From Mya arenaria (lineage: Eukaryota > Mollusca > Bivalvia > Myida > Myidae), in the NCBI RefSeq assembly GCF_026914265.1, contig NC_069129.1:20507945-20571944 (forward strand): DNA of 64,000 nucleotides, in the 5' to 3' direction. Below the pieces are notes generated by a model. That model ran no database searches, was not told the DNA's origin, and was given only the letters and a program-made list of their open reading frames with translations. A program made the position numbers and the translations under genes. The stretch's first letter is position 1; each line of letters begins with the position of its first letter. Shown piece after piece: positions 11,395 to 22,180 of the stretch.

Positions 11395-13270
11395 ATTATT
11401 TCTCCTACTTTCGATTTACGTGCCGAACGGTTATGACTTGATGACATTGAGACATTGATTTTCGAAACCGACTGTTAAACAGTCCTGATCAAACGAGATC
11501 GGAACTGATCAATATCTAACATCGTTTATGAGTTTTAGATTAGTCGTTATCATCCGAGTAACAAACTTTGTTATCTGTAGATTTTGTCCTTCCGATTAAA
11601 CATAAGGCCACGACATTAACATAATGACTAAGCACACTGCACTAGACTCAACTGGAGGATCGTTAAAATGCTTACGGAAGAAAATATACTCTGTGTATAA
11701 ATTTACGCAACTCAATGCGCCTTCAATATCGGGTGAAAATATTAACTTCAGAACTTCATGCACTTTTAAAATCGATAGTAGTTACTTACCTATGATCAAA
11801 ACAAAGTATCTCACATTTGAACCAGTAAATTATGTCTAAAAATCACAATTTGATATTAAAAAAGAATGTTTATATAAAGACAATTTGAAAATAAACACAA
11901 CTTAACGTTTATAAGGGATTTATATGCTCTTTTTTCCTTTGAACGAGGTACATATGTTAAATAACATAATAAATGCATGTATTATCAAACGAACGAAAAG
12001 AAATATGACATGATTAATGCATGTGGAATTATACTAATGATATGATCAGATATACATTTGCAAACAGAAAGATAACACAATATGGCAAAATAAATGCATT
12101 TGTAAAGATTCTGTTTATGTCGAAAGAAAGAGAGAAAAATGCATTTGCGAACAAGCAAAAATGTTACGTTGTCAAGATAAACTTATGTGCAAGCAACGAC
12201 TAGAAAAGGGTTTTCCAACATAATTACAAATTAAATGAGACGAAAAAGAACGTGTACAAAATCTACTTATTATAACATGTGAATAGACATTACCTTGAAA
12301 GCAAACAATTTATTCTATAAATAAAAAAATCAGTGATATATTATTAACGATCACAAAATCATAATATTGATCATTCTTAATGAATTGTTTTTAATCCAAT
12401 ATTAATCCACATTTGTTTTACACATTCGACCTTTCAAATATTTGCATTCATGCCCGGTTCACGTGAAAAAGAGTTGGCGCATTAGCTGTTGTTATAATTA
12501 AACTAAGGATATATATATTTAATAATTTCTTTTTTTAAGTTAAACCATCAAGATGTCTTAAGAATAAGGCCCCCATAACTAAAGAGGCCAAAGAACGGCC
12601 TACACAATCTGACCACATGCACGATTCCTATACTGCAATATAATGCAACTTTCATACAAGTACAGTTGAAGAACAAAAATAGCACAGTCAAGAACGACAC
12701 AACGAACAACAAAGCAGCAGTAATGATTTAAAAGTTAACAATGGTGACATTAACAACGTTGTTAACTTTAACTTTAACAATGTTCTAAAAACATCGGCCC
12801 AATGCCAATACATTACACCAAACCAGTAAAGTAAAAGGAAACAGCTCAAAATCGAACAGATTGAACGAATGAATATAGTTATCATCCCAACCATTGGAAT
12901 CAGCTTAGACCATATATAATAACTATCTTGTTTAATACAAAGGCTGCCTTTTCAATTGTTAGAGGTGAAAGGTTTACGATTAGTGTATGAACATATATGT
13001 AAGGATGTAAATTTATTAACCAAAACGGAAATCCTGATTTCGTATAAGATTGCTCGAGTGATAATTAAAGTATTCAAAGTGGTTTGCAGTTATACAATTC
13101 ACTTTTACACATACATTAAATAAGTCTAGCACCATTTATTAGCAGCATATGTCTCTACCGTTATATGTTGCTTTGTTGAACTGTACAATGCATGTTCTTT
13201 TATCTAAAATAGCCTCGTTCTCATTGTGCATTAGTCTTTCTGATATGCTCATGATGTAATGCTATCATGA
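11395..13270. other. 5' flank of copy B and spacer
   Basis: Bases 11395-12495 are the duplicated upstream region of the B-box gene. From 12496 to 13270 I see no gene. A 68-codon minus frame at 12688-12894 overlaps simple TTAAC/GTTAA-rich sequence and is not credible as a gene. Confidence 0.6.
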
Positions 13271-13279
13271 ACAGATGGG

Positions 13280-13515
13280 TTGTCCGGTTAGTTAGTTAGT
13301 TTCTCACCAAGGCAACCCGGGTTCGATTCCCGGCCTGGGCGCATGTTAGTCTGGTTAGTGGTCACCAAGCCGGACAAGCGTGTTTTCTCCGGGTTCTCCA
13401 GTTTCACTCTCAACACAAGACCACACTCTCGCGTAACATCGTGCCAACAAGAGTGATTAATATCAGTTGCAATAGCTTGTTTCACAATCGTTGTAAAATT
13501 GAATAAAGTTTAAAC
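13280..13515 (+). mobile_element. tRNA-derived SINE (family 1), 5' head rearranged
   Basis: Box B GGTTCGATTCC lies near 13320 and is followed by the family body GGTCACCAAGCCGGAC, GTTTTCTCCGGGTTCTCC and a tail ending TTGTAAAATTGAATAAAG. The box A side is replaced by a short GTTA run, so the head is damaged. Confidence 0.8.
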
Positions 13516-14174
13516 TAACAATGTTCGTAAATATAAAAAAAATGAAACTTGAATGCATATATCATGCAGTTAAATTTAGAATGTTATGTAACCCACACCA
13601 TATAATATAAGTATAATATATATATGTATGTATTATACATACACAATATAATCATGTTATTTTCTTAAAGGCACATACTCTCTTTTCATTATCAAACGTT
13701 TGAACTTGTTACTATTTACGAACAAAGAAACTTATTACTGGCTGCATTAGCCCTTTTGAGCAGTTCTTATAAGCCGTCTGGCTTAAAGCAAAGCTAATCC
13801 GAAAAAAATGAAAACGTTCAAAAGTATGTTCAAGTACCCTACATACTAATAAAAAAATAATATAAACCGGAAACAGTTGATCATATCACGTCATAATAAC
13901 GCTAGAAAATCACTTTAAAAAATAAAACCGGCCGGAAACAGTTTAACATATGACGTCATGATATACCATGCAGTATAAAACAGTTGTACACTTATTTAAA
14001 GCTGTTTAGTATGACACAATATTCACAGTTAATAAGTAAAAAAGTCTATAAATAATTGAAAGCAAACAACGTTCGCTCCAACTTTTACAAATTCTCCCCA
14101 AATTACAAATTGTGTGCATGTGTTAAATATTTACACCTCCACTTCAATTCCTTAAATGAACTGCCTTTCGGCAA
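13516..14174. other. AT-rich spacer with TA-type microsatellite
   Basis: Bases 13600-13651 are a degenerate TA/GTAT microsatellite. Around 13870-13970 a short block containing CCGGAAACAGTT and a TGACGTCA-like palindrome is imperfectly repeated. No gene is evident. Confidence 0.4.
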
Positions 14175-14200
14175 TTGCGTTCATCAATCGATGAACGCAA
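14175..14200. repeat. 11-bp hairpin related to the larger palindrome downstream
   Basis: TTGCGTTCATC and GATGAACGCAA form a perfect 11-bp stem around the loop AATC. The stem shares the word ATTGCGTTCAT with the arms of the palindrome at 14539-14692. Confidence 0.6.
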
Positions 14201-14538
14201 CATCTTCGGATAACAATATACATGATAACTATTGATCTTGTTATTGTTTGTATCGTGTCAGCAGGTCCCGTAAAATATAAATCAACAAGAAGTGTAAAGT
14301 TATTATTTAAACGTTTTATTGCCAAAAGTGTTTGATTTTTACGTTTGAAAGTGATTTCAAGTGGTTGATCTTTTTACGTGTTATTGTGAGGTCAATTGAA
14401 AAAAAATGTTTCCTGTAACAGTCGGGCTGTCCTATTTACAGAATGGGTAAGAAAGGATTACTGAAAAGTAATCCGAATTGAAATGAAGTATCTTTTTAAC
14501 GTTTCTTGAATAAAATAATGAACTAATGGTGTAAATAT

Positions 14539-14692
14539 AAGGAATGAATTGCGCGGTTGATGTCATTATCGGGGATATGAACGCAATTGGGCTGGTCAAA
14601 GTACGCGTGGAGTCCATCGGACTCCACACACTTAGACCAGCCCAATTGCGTTCATACCACGATAATGACATCAACCCCGCAATGCATTCCTT
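14539..14692. repeat. 154-bp near-perfect palindrome, arms about 75 bp
   Basis: The arms meet at ATC (14616-14618), with GTGGAGTCC and GGACTCCAC immediately on either side. Matching outward blocks include GGCTGGTC/GACCAGCC, GAACGCAATTG/CAATTGCGTTC, TTGATGTCATTATCG/CGATAATGACATCAA and AAGGAATG/CATTCCTT. A few mismatches break the stem. The word TTAAAGGCACAT, read on the minus strand at about 14876-14887, resembles a MITE end. The palindrome may thus be the core of a larger minus-oriented element, but its other end is not clear. Confidence 0.85.
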
Positions 14693-15104
14693 AAATAAAA
14701 CCTTACTCAGATGAATGTTACTATTGCCTAGTGGATTAGTGCCCGTATAAGGACCGAATGGACCCAGGTTCATTTGTTCTATTATTTTATAAACTTTAAT
14801 CATTTTATGTAACAGCACATCACATTGATATTTTTTTCTGATATATATTTTATTTAATACTTTCAAAATTGCAGCTAATGTGCCTTTAAAACTCAAAGCA
14901 GATCTTGAAACACTAGTAAGTTATCACTTGGACTTTACTCACAAAAAGCGGAAGGCCAAACCAGGATTTCCTTACAGGAAAACATATGGCAAGCACTCGT
15001 GATAAATATTATCATTCACCAAGTCCGGGTTTTTAGTGAACATGTTTAATGTGATTTATTATTTTAAATAATAACATATTTTTAATAAAAAAATATTTGT
15101 CAAA

Positions 15105-17345
15105 ATGTCGAGTGCGTGCTATTGCTTTTTGTGGATAGTTCTTTTTCTGGTGTTTGGCGCACCATCCGGACTGCCTATTCCTGGCGGAAATGGCACGTGT
15201 ATGGCTAATCTCAGAACTTGTATGTATTGTATAGTTTATATTTATTTTCACAACGTATCTTTATATCAGATACGATTTTTTTAAATTAATGAAACGAAAG
15301 CTGCTTGTTGGATTAAGTCATTTCATGAATGACGAAACACTGACATTACCCAGCATTTGAAACGTTCGGTTGTGTCGTAGGTTGACAAGCGTTGGCTGAA
15401 CACATTACTGTTACACTTTCGTGGTTATTTTTGTTAATTCTCGTACCAAAATGTATCAGCCAAATGAAAAGAAAACATATCAACACGAACATTTTACATT
15501 TGTTCTATTTTTAGTGGAAATGACGAAACATTGCTCTAAGGAGGAACACGTCGAAAGCGCCGTTGCCATTACACTATCCAAACACCAGTTCAAGGTGATT
15601 TCCGCGTGTCTTAATTGCTCCTTTACCATGGTGACGCGAGCAGACCACGTGCTTGTGGCGACACTCTACAGTTTGGGCACCGAGACTGGCTCTGATGGGA
15701 AATGTGATAAAAACCGGCTAGATGTTTACAATGGACGCAAGGTGAACGACTCGAGAATCCTTTCTGGTAGGCCGACGAAAAGTTACGTGTATAATTTGAA
15801 CAGTGATCGCAATGACATAAACATTAGAACCAGATATTTCTTTTTCTCTTTTATGTTTCGAGATACGGAACAAAAAGACGATTGTTATTTCGTCTTTAGA
15901 AAAACCATCCCTACAACACCAACATTTGTATATCTTACTGAGAAAACAAATCATTCTGTTGTTGGTTTTTATTGCTTATATTTGGTATAAACGAGACTCA
16001 TTGACTCGGTATAAGTTACGAAGTAAGTTATACGTTTTGCACAATGTTATACATGTAGTTATATTCATTATTCTGACTCTTGAAACATACATATTTTTAC
16101 AGTTTAAGCTAAACCATTCTTTTAAGGTAAAACCGGAATCTGTGGGTGCAAATTTCCCGCCAAGAGTGAATTCCAGTCTACAGAAAATGCACTGACAGTC
16201 CGACTGTTCACTCCGTGCAACAATAGATCAACACACGGAGAACTCGTGCTGGTTGTATCGTCAATCCCTAATGGTAAGATGACCATAGTATCTTACCATA
16301 CCAAGTAGTTTTACGACCAATCTAAAGTCTGACTTGATCCAGATCACAAAAGCAAATGACTAACATCATTGATATTATATGACTTTTACAAAATGTGTTT
16401 AAATGATAGAGCAATGTTCACGTAATACAGATTTGTTCACCAACAATGCCCTGCTAGAAAGAAACCTTCAAGTGGTGTGTGGTCACCAAGCCGGACAAGC
16501 GGTTTCCCAAACAGCAGGAGACCACACGCACGCGTTAAATTGTACATACGAGAATTCAATATAATGTTGTAATAAAGTGTTTCAAAATCATTGTAAAAAA
16601 TAATCAATTTAAACTTAAGCAAGCCTAAACTCAGCCTTTTAACTGTTGGTAGACTTGGTCCAGAACTTCTCATATTGTTTGAGTTAAACCCGAATTTGAC
16701 GACGGCTCTCATTATGTGCATGTCTCAACAAGCATGTTTAGTTTCGTACGTCTAACGGTGACAAGCTTATTGTTGACGTACACAGAGGAATACATGCGTG
16801 AACGAATAAATCAGAGGAAATGTATAGCGACAGCATAGTGATAGTATTTTGTCAATTCAACACGATAGTGGATTCAGTGACGGTGTCATAGCAATTTACA
16901 CTTATTCCAGATTTTTTTTTGCTGCAATGGCATACATTTTATACTTACTTCAATTCCAGAACTCTACAATCGTACAGAGTGTCCAGGACAGTTTAAGTGT
17001 CTCAGTGGCGAGTGTATTGACAAGAATCTCGTCTGCGACGGTACTCCCGCTTGCAAGGACAAATCAGACGAGACTAACTGTACCGGCGCGCGCAACCACA
17101 CGTGCGCTGGAAAATTTGAATGCGGAAACGGGAAATGCATCGACAAAAATCTCGTTTGCAACGGGAAGAATGACTGCACGGATAAGTCGGACGAGAAAGG
17201 ATGCCATGGAAACAAGCATACGCTGATGTTTGTACTAATAGGCATTGCTGGTTTGGCTGTTATCGTGTTGGTCATCATCCTCATCGTGCTCTGCTGTCGA
17301 TATTGTTGCCATGGATATGCATCAGCGTATAGAAGGCTTGCGTGA
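15105..17345 (+). CDS. CUB-like / LDLa x2 / single-pass membrane protein, paralogue 1
   Basis: Four exons (15105-15219, 15515-15766, 16127-16273, 16960-17345), joined by phase-1 introns at GT-AG sites, encode 299 aa. Residues 1 to about 21 are a hydrophobic signal peptide. Residues about 44-171 are CUB-like, with RLDVYNGRKV, LSGKTGICGC and STENALTVRLF matching the usual CUB strand pattern. Residues 179-212 and 220-253 are LDL-receptor class A modules, each with six cysteines and the calcium-site SDE. Residues about 259-282 are a membrane helix (IAGLAVIVLVIILIVL), followed by a short Cys-rich tail ending SAYRRLA. Phase-1 introns around modules are typical of exon-shuffled ectodomains. The likely role is a small cell-surface binding or co-receptor protein; the ligand is unknown. 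The tandem paralogue is at 17824-20312. A candidate AATAAA lies at 17617. Confidence 0.85.
16271..16299 (+). promoter_or_regulatory. Perfect hairpin over the exon 3 splice donor of paralogue 1
   Basis: ATGGTAAGAT (16271-16280) and ATCTTACCAT (16290-16299) are exact reverse complements with a 9-base loop. The 5' arm contains the exon end (through 16273) and the GTAAGA donor. In pre-mRNA this would pair the U1-binding site. Paralogue 2 lacks the second arm. Confidence 0.6.
16470..16620 (+). mobile_element. SINE family 1 fragment (headless) in intron 3
   Basis: GTGGTCACCAAGCCGGACAA is followed by a degenerate body and a tail with TTGTAAAAAATAATC. The tRNA-like head is missing. It lies within intron 3 of the first CUB-LDLa gene. 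Confidence 0.65.
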
Positions 17346-17616
17346 AACAATTGTTGCAATGACTTAGACTCATAATAGTTATTTTAAGCGTTTTGATTAT
17401 ATATATATTATGGAAATGCAGAAATCATAACCATTGAAATAGGATGCAGGGAAGCTATACCAGTAGAACATCTTGGACACATAATTCTTTTTTCCACACT
17501 GAGTTCCTGATACGTTGCGATATCGGATAAAACATCAGATCAGTGTCAGTTCCTTGTCGTTTAAAAAAAAATAAAAAAATAAACCGTTTTAATTATTATA
17601 TTTACTATAATGCTAC

Positions 17617-17622
17617 AATAAA
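17617..17622 (+). terminator. Candidate polyadenylation signal of CUB-LDLa paralogue 1
   Basis: AATAAA lies 272 bases after the stop codon, in AT-rich sequence before the next gene begins at 17824. Confidence 0.45.
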
Positions 17623-17823
17623 ATACTTTGTTTCTTATGGTTCCGTAATAAATTGAGAAAATATATACATATATATATCAGCGGAACCCGTCAATTCAAT
17701 ACAGGATTTCCTGAAATTTCCACTCGAGATAAATATGTACATTTACATGTAAGTATTAATTTTGTCGGTTGATATGTATAGTGATAAAACATGACATATT
17801 GTTAAGGGTTAATATTTATCAAA

Positions 17824-20312
17824 ATGTCGATTGCATGCCATTTATTTTTGTTGGTAGTTCTGGTTTTGGGTGCAACATCAGGACTTATTCCGGGAGGAAA
17901 TGAAACGTGCATGGCTAATCTAAAAACATGTATGTATTCGTATTTTCCTAAATTTGTTTTATGTCATACAGGATTGCAAAAATAACCTATACTATTGATA
18001 AAATACCAACAATAACAGTATATTGCATTTATAACACTACTAAATTACACCTCCGCAAGGGTACTTTGCACGTGGAAATATTCGGAATCCCTAGCTATTT
18101 TTTTTTAAATACACAGTTTTTGTCGGAAGAGCCAACCTGTCTGAGTGTAAAGTTTTAATGTAATAGCTATCTTGTGTCAAAAGTAACATAGGTGAAACCT
18201 CCGTTTCCGGCCGAAAAGGGATCGCTAACCAGTAGATTGTTTTGTTGCTTTAACATGTTACTAAAATATCATCATGTTTCATTTTGTTTCTTTTTTAATT
18301 TAAATGTGTTTGTGTAATAACTTGAGGACAAATGAATAAAAAAATAAGCAAATATTTTGTTACATCTTATTTTTTTCAGTGGAATTGACCAACCACTGCT
18401 CTAAGGAGGAACATGTCGAAAGCGCTGTTGCCATTACACTATTAAATCACCAGTTCCGGGTGATTTCCGCGTGTCTTAATTGCTCCTTAACCATGGTGAC
18501 GCGAGCAGACCACGTGCTTGTGGTGACACTCTACAGTTTGGGCACCGAGGCTGGCTCTGATGGGAAATGTGATAAAAACCGGCTAGATGTTTACAATGGG
18601 CGCAAGGTGAACGACTCGAGTAGCCTTTCTGGTAGGTCCAGGCAAAGTTGCAAGTGGATTGTCAATGCGTCTACTTATACAACTCTTACAACATCAGCCG
18701 TTTGATAACGAGTACCTCTCCAGGGACACAGCTTCCTGACGGTCATGTAGGTTCGGCGTACACTTTCCCCGCTAAATCGAACTAATATAAATGCAGTATA
18801 TATAGAATTTAGGTTATAATTCAGGTTAAATGTTCGGAAATCTGTGAAGGAAACATAAAGAAAAAAAATGCCACCGAACACACGTCATTTTAAGACAAGC
18901 CAAATTACCCGATTTAATTTCCTAAATACACGATTTGCATGAGCAAAGCAAATACGATGGTGGACTTTCAATTGTGTGCGACAGCGTCAAAATATGATGC
19001 AGCTCGAACCGACAGGAGGAAACCGTGACTGTATACTTTCGATGGCAATCCTTTTAAATGTTTGGCGTAAATAAAAGTTACCAAGTAACATCATAATTTA
19101 CCCAATCTCATTAAAATCATATCGTGACGTTCACTTCATTTCATTACGTTATGTAACATAGCGTAACGTCGTGAAGCGTGTATTGGGGATCTGATATTAA
19201 TGAGATTGTAATTTACCATGACTTACAATTCGTAAGCTCAGGTAAAGCAGACACAACTACTTCTATTTTCATTTGGAGTTCGTCTTGCACTGAACCCTCA
19301 TTATATCTATAGCTGTATTACTGACCACTGATGTTTTATTGAAGGTAAACCTGGAATCTGTGGATGCAAATTTCCCTCCACGAGCGAATTCCGATCCACA
19401 GAAAACTCACTGACGGTCCGATTATTCACTCCGTGCAACAATATCACAACACACGGAGAACTCGTGCTTGTGGTGTCCCCAATCCGTAATGGTAAGGTGG
19501 ACACAGTGTATGTAAACCAACGATCTCAAGTTCTTTTTACAAAATATGTGTAAATGATTTAAGCGGTAATGAATTCACCAATTGTTCGTAAACCAATCTC
19601 CTACGCAGTGACCTCCCCTGACAAGCAGAACCACGAGCATTTCAGCTATATAAACTACAATATAAACTGTTTTTAGACGTTTTTTCTTCTCTTTGTTTGG
19701 TATTTTTTTGTATTAAATTTCGATTTTTTACGGTGCATGAATGTTAAAATACATTTTTTTTATCAAAATTGAAGGTAATTTACATATTTTACCGATATGG
19801 TATATGGTCACGTGATTAGTTTTGTACATGTTACCGAAAATATTTGAAGTTTGAAGTACTCGTATATGTATGGTGTTCAGATATATCCGTTCTGCCAGTT
19901 GGTAAACTGAGTTCGAGTAATAAATACTTAAATTACAGAACGCTACAATCTCACAGAGTGTCCAGGAAAGAACCGGTGTCTCAATGGAGAGTACATTAAC
20001 AAGAATGTCGTCTGCGACGGTACTCGCGCTGGCAAAGTCAGATCAGACGAATCTAAGTGTAACCACAAGTGCGCTGGGAAGTTTGAATGCAGAAATGGGA
20101 AATGCATCGACAAAAATCTCGTCTGCGACGGCAAGAATGACTGCGCAGATAAGTCGGACGAGAACGGTTGCCATGAAATAAAACACCATCGGCTTTCCAC
20201 ATTTATAGGATTGGCTGGTTTGGCTGTTATTGTGTTGGTCATCATTCTCGTTGTTCTCTGCTGCAGATTCTATTGCCATGGATATGAACCAGCTTACATG
20301 AGGCTTACGTGA
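17824..20312 (+). CDS. CUB-like / LDLa x2 / single-pass membrane protein, paralogue 2
   Basis: Four exons (17824-17929, 18380-18631, 19345-19491, 19939-20312) encode 292 aa. Exons 2 and 3 have exactly the lengths of paralogue 1 (252 and 147 bp) and the same phase-1 joins. The order is signal peptide, CUB-like domain (RLDVYNGRKV, LSGKPGICGC, STENSLTVRLF), two LDLa modules, membrane helix, and a tail ending PAYMRLT. The second LDLa keeps six cysteines and CDGKNDCADKSDE. The first LDLa has lost two: CI becomes YI, and PACKDK becomes RAGKVR. These are cysteines 3 and 5 of the module, while the frame and splice sites stay intact. The gene starts about 480 bp after its neighbour and probably arose by tandem duplication. 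Ligand and pathway are unknown. Confidence 0.85.
19103..19208. mobile_element. Short MITE in intron 2 of CUB-LDLa paralogue 2
   Basis: CAATCTCATTAAAATCA at the left matches TGATATTAATGAGATTG at the right as an inverted repeat with one or two mismatches. The interior is also partly palindromic (ACGTTATG/CATAGCGT). It is 106 bp long and is absent from the matching intron of paralogue 1. Confidence 0.6.
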
Positions 20313-20450
20313 ACCAATTGTTACAATGACAAGACTTTTTCATAGTTATGTTGAGTCTTTTAATGAATGCTTACACGAGAGCAGCATAACAAGTGATGTA
20401 GGCTGCTGTGAAGCTATAGTATATTCACATTAAGTGAACATTGGATAATA

Positions 20451-20456
20451 AATAAA
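20451..20456 (+). terminator. Candidate polyadenylation signal of CUB-LDLa paralogue 2
   Basis: AATAAA lies about 140 bases after the stop codon and within a GGATAATAAATAAAG context. Confidence 0.5.
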
Positions 20457-20712
20457 GCAGGTCTTCTCCAGACACGACTCGTACATTTAAGTGTGCATTG
20501 GTTTGAAGAACATATACAAACAAGAGATTGTTTTTTTTTGTAAAAGCGCTTGTCTCCCCTATTGTGTGGTCGTAGCTGAGAAAAAATAAATGATGGTGAT
20601 GAAATTTGTAATTTTGGACTGGACACGAACCAACAGTGAAGTTTGGTTTATTCACCCGTATTAAATAGTGAAGAGAAAAAGTGTTGGAAAATGTAAACAA
20701 AGTTTGCATTGT

Positions 20713-22180
20713 ACGAAGTTCCTGGGCGCAAGCGTTATTCATTTAGTGATCGGAAACCATTTTTCAGCTCAAGGTCATCGTGACATTGACCTACTGATCA
20801 CAAAATCAAGAGGGATCATCTACATGACGAACTTGCATACCAAGTATTAAGTTCTTGATTTCAAGTGTTGTTTAGTATCTGAGCGGTAACTGTTCTTCAT
20901 CTCAAGGTCACGGCAACCTTGACCTTTGACCTACTGATCTCAAAAACAATAGGGTTCATCTACTAGTCATGACCAATTTGCATACCAAGTATGAAGTTCC
21001 TGGGTGCAAGTGCTGTGTAGTTATTTAGCGGAAACCGTTTCCTCACCTAAAGGTCACGGTGACCTTGACCTACTGATCTCAAAATCAATAGGAGTCTTCT
21101 ACTAGTCATGACCAACTAGCATACCAAGTATTTCGTAATTAAGCAGAAACCATTTTAGCTTAAAGTCACCGCCAACATGTGTTTACCTTGACCTTTGGAT
21201 CTTAACATCAATGGGGGTCATCTTCTAGTCATGAACAACCAGCATACCAAGTATGAAGTTCCTGGACCCAAAGGATCTTTAGTTATCGAGCGGAGACCGT
21301 TTCTTAACCTCAAGTTCACAGTGACCTTGACCTTTGAGCTACTGATCTCAAAAACAATAGGAGTCATCTCATAGTCTTGACCAACTTGCATACCAAGTAT
21401 GAAATTCCTGGGTGCAAGTGTTCTTTAGTTATTGAGCGGAAACGGTTTCTTCACCTCAAGAACACGGTGACCTTGACCTTTGACCTACTGATCTCAAAAT
21501 CAATAGGAGTCATCTTCTAGTCATGACCAAGTTGCATACCAAGTATGATGTTCCTGGGTACAAGCGTTCTTGAGTTATTGAGCAGAAACCATTTTTAAGC
21601 TTAAGGTCACCACCAACTTATCGTTTTTTACCTTAAGGTAACCTTGACCTTTTGATCTGAAAATCAATAGGGGTCATCTTCTAGTCATGAACAACTAGCA
21701 TACCAAGTATGAAGTTCCTGAACCTAAAGGATCTTTAGTTATTGAGCGGATACCGTTTCTTCACCTCAAGGTCACCGCGACCTTGACCTTTGATGTACTG
21801 ATCTATAAATCCATAAGGGTCATCTACTAGTCATGACCAACAAGCATACAAAGTATGAAGTTCCTGGGTTCAAGCGTTCTTTAGTTATTGAGCAGAAAAC
21901 ATTTTTAAGCTTAAGGTCACTGCCAACATATCGGGTTTTACCTGAAGGTAACCTTGACCTTTGACCTTTTGATCTCAAAATCAATAGGGGTCATCTTCTA
22001 GTCATGAACAACTAGCATACCAAGCATGAAGTTCCTGAACCCAAAGGATCTTTAGTTATCGGGCGGAGACCCTTTCTTAACCTCAAGTTCACAGTGACCT
22101 TGACGGTACCTTTGAGCTACTGATCTCAAAAACAATAGGAGCTATCTAATAGTCATGACCAACTTGCATACCAAGTATTG
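20713..22180. repeat. Diverged satellite, about 148-bp unit, ten units
   Basis: The phrase CATACCAAGTATGAAGTTCC recurs with spacing of about 120-170 bases (near 20836, 20984, 21122, 21243, 21392, 21536, 21703, 21847, 22017, 22168). It is followed each time by GAGCGGAAACCGTTTC-like and CAAGGTCACGGTGACCTTG-like segments and then CTGATCTCAAAATCAATAGG. Units are diverged and of uneven length. Two alternating flavours are visible: one with TTCACCTCAAGGTCA, and one with TTAAGCTTAAGGTCACC plus CTGAACCCAAAGGATC. Fragments of the same family recur at 51885-51975. Confidence 0.85.

Larger units (their letters stand above)
9028..12495. repeat. Tandem segmental duplication, copy B
   Basis: This is the partner of 2772-8440, in direct orientation, 3.5 kb long. 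It contains the intact B-box gene with about 0.7 kb of 3' flank and 1.1 kb of 5' flank. Its 3' flank joins the gene directly at about 9700, where copy A is interrupted by about 2.15 kb. Confidence 0.9.

Noticed and set aside
14432-14896. 154-codon minus-strand frame
   Set aside because: It runs through the 154-bp palindrome and has no family match; likely chance openness of an inverted repeat.
16964-17359. 131-codon minus-strand frame, and a similar one at 19943-20245
   Set aside because: Both are antisense of the LDLa-coding exon 4 of the two CUB-LDLa genes.
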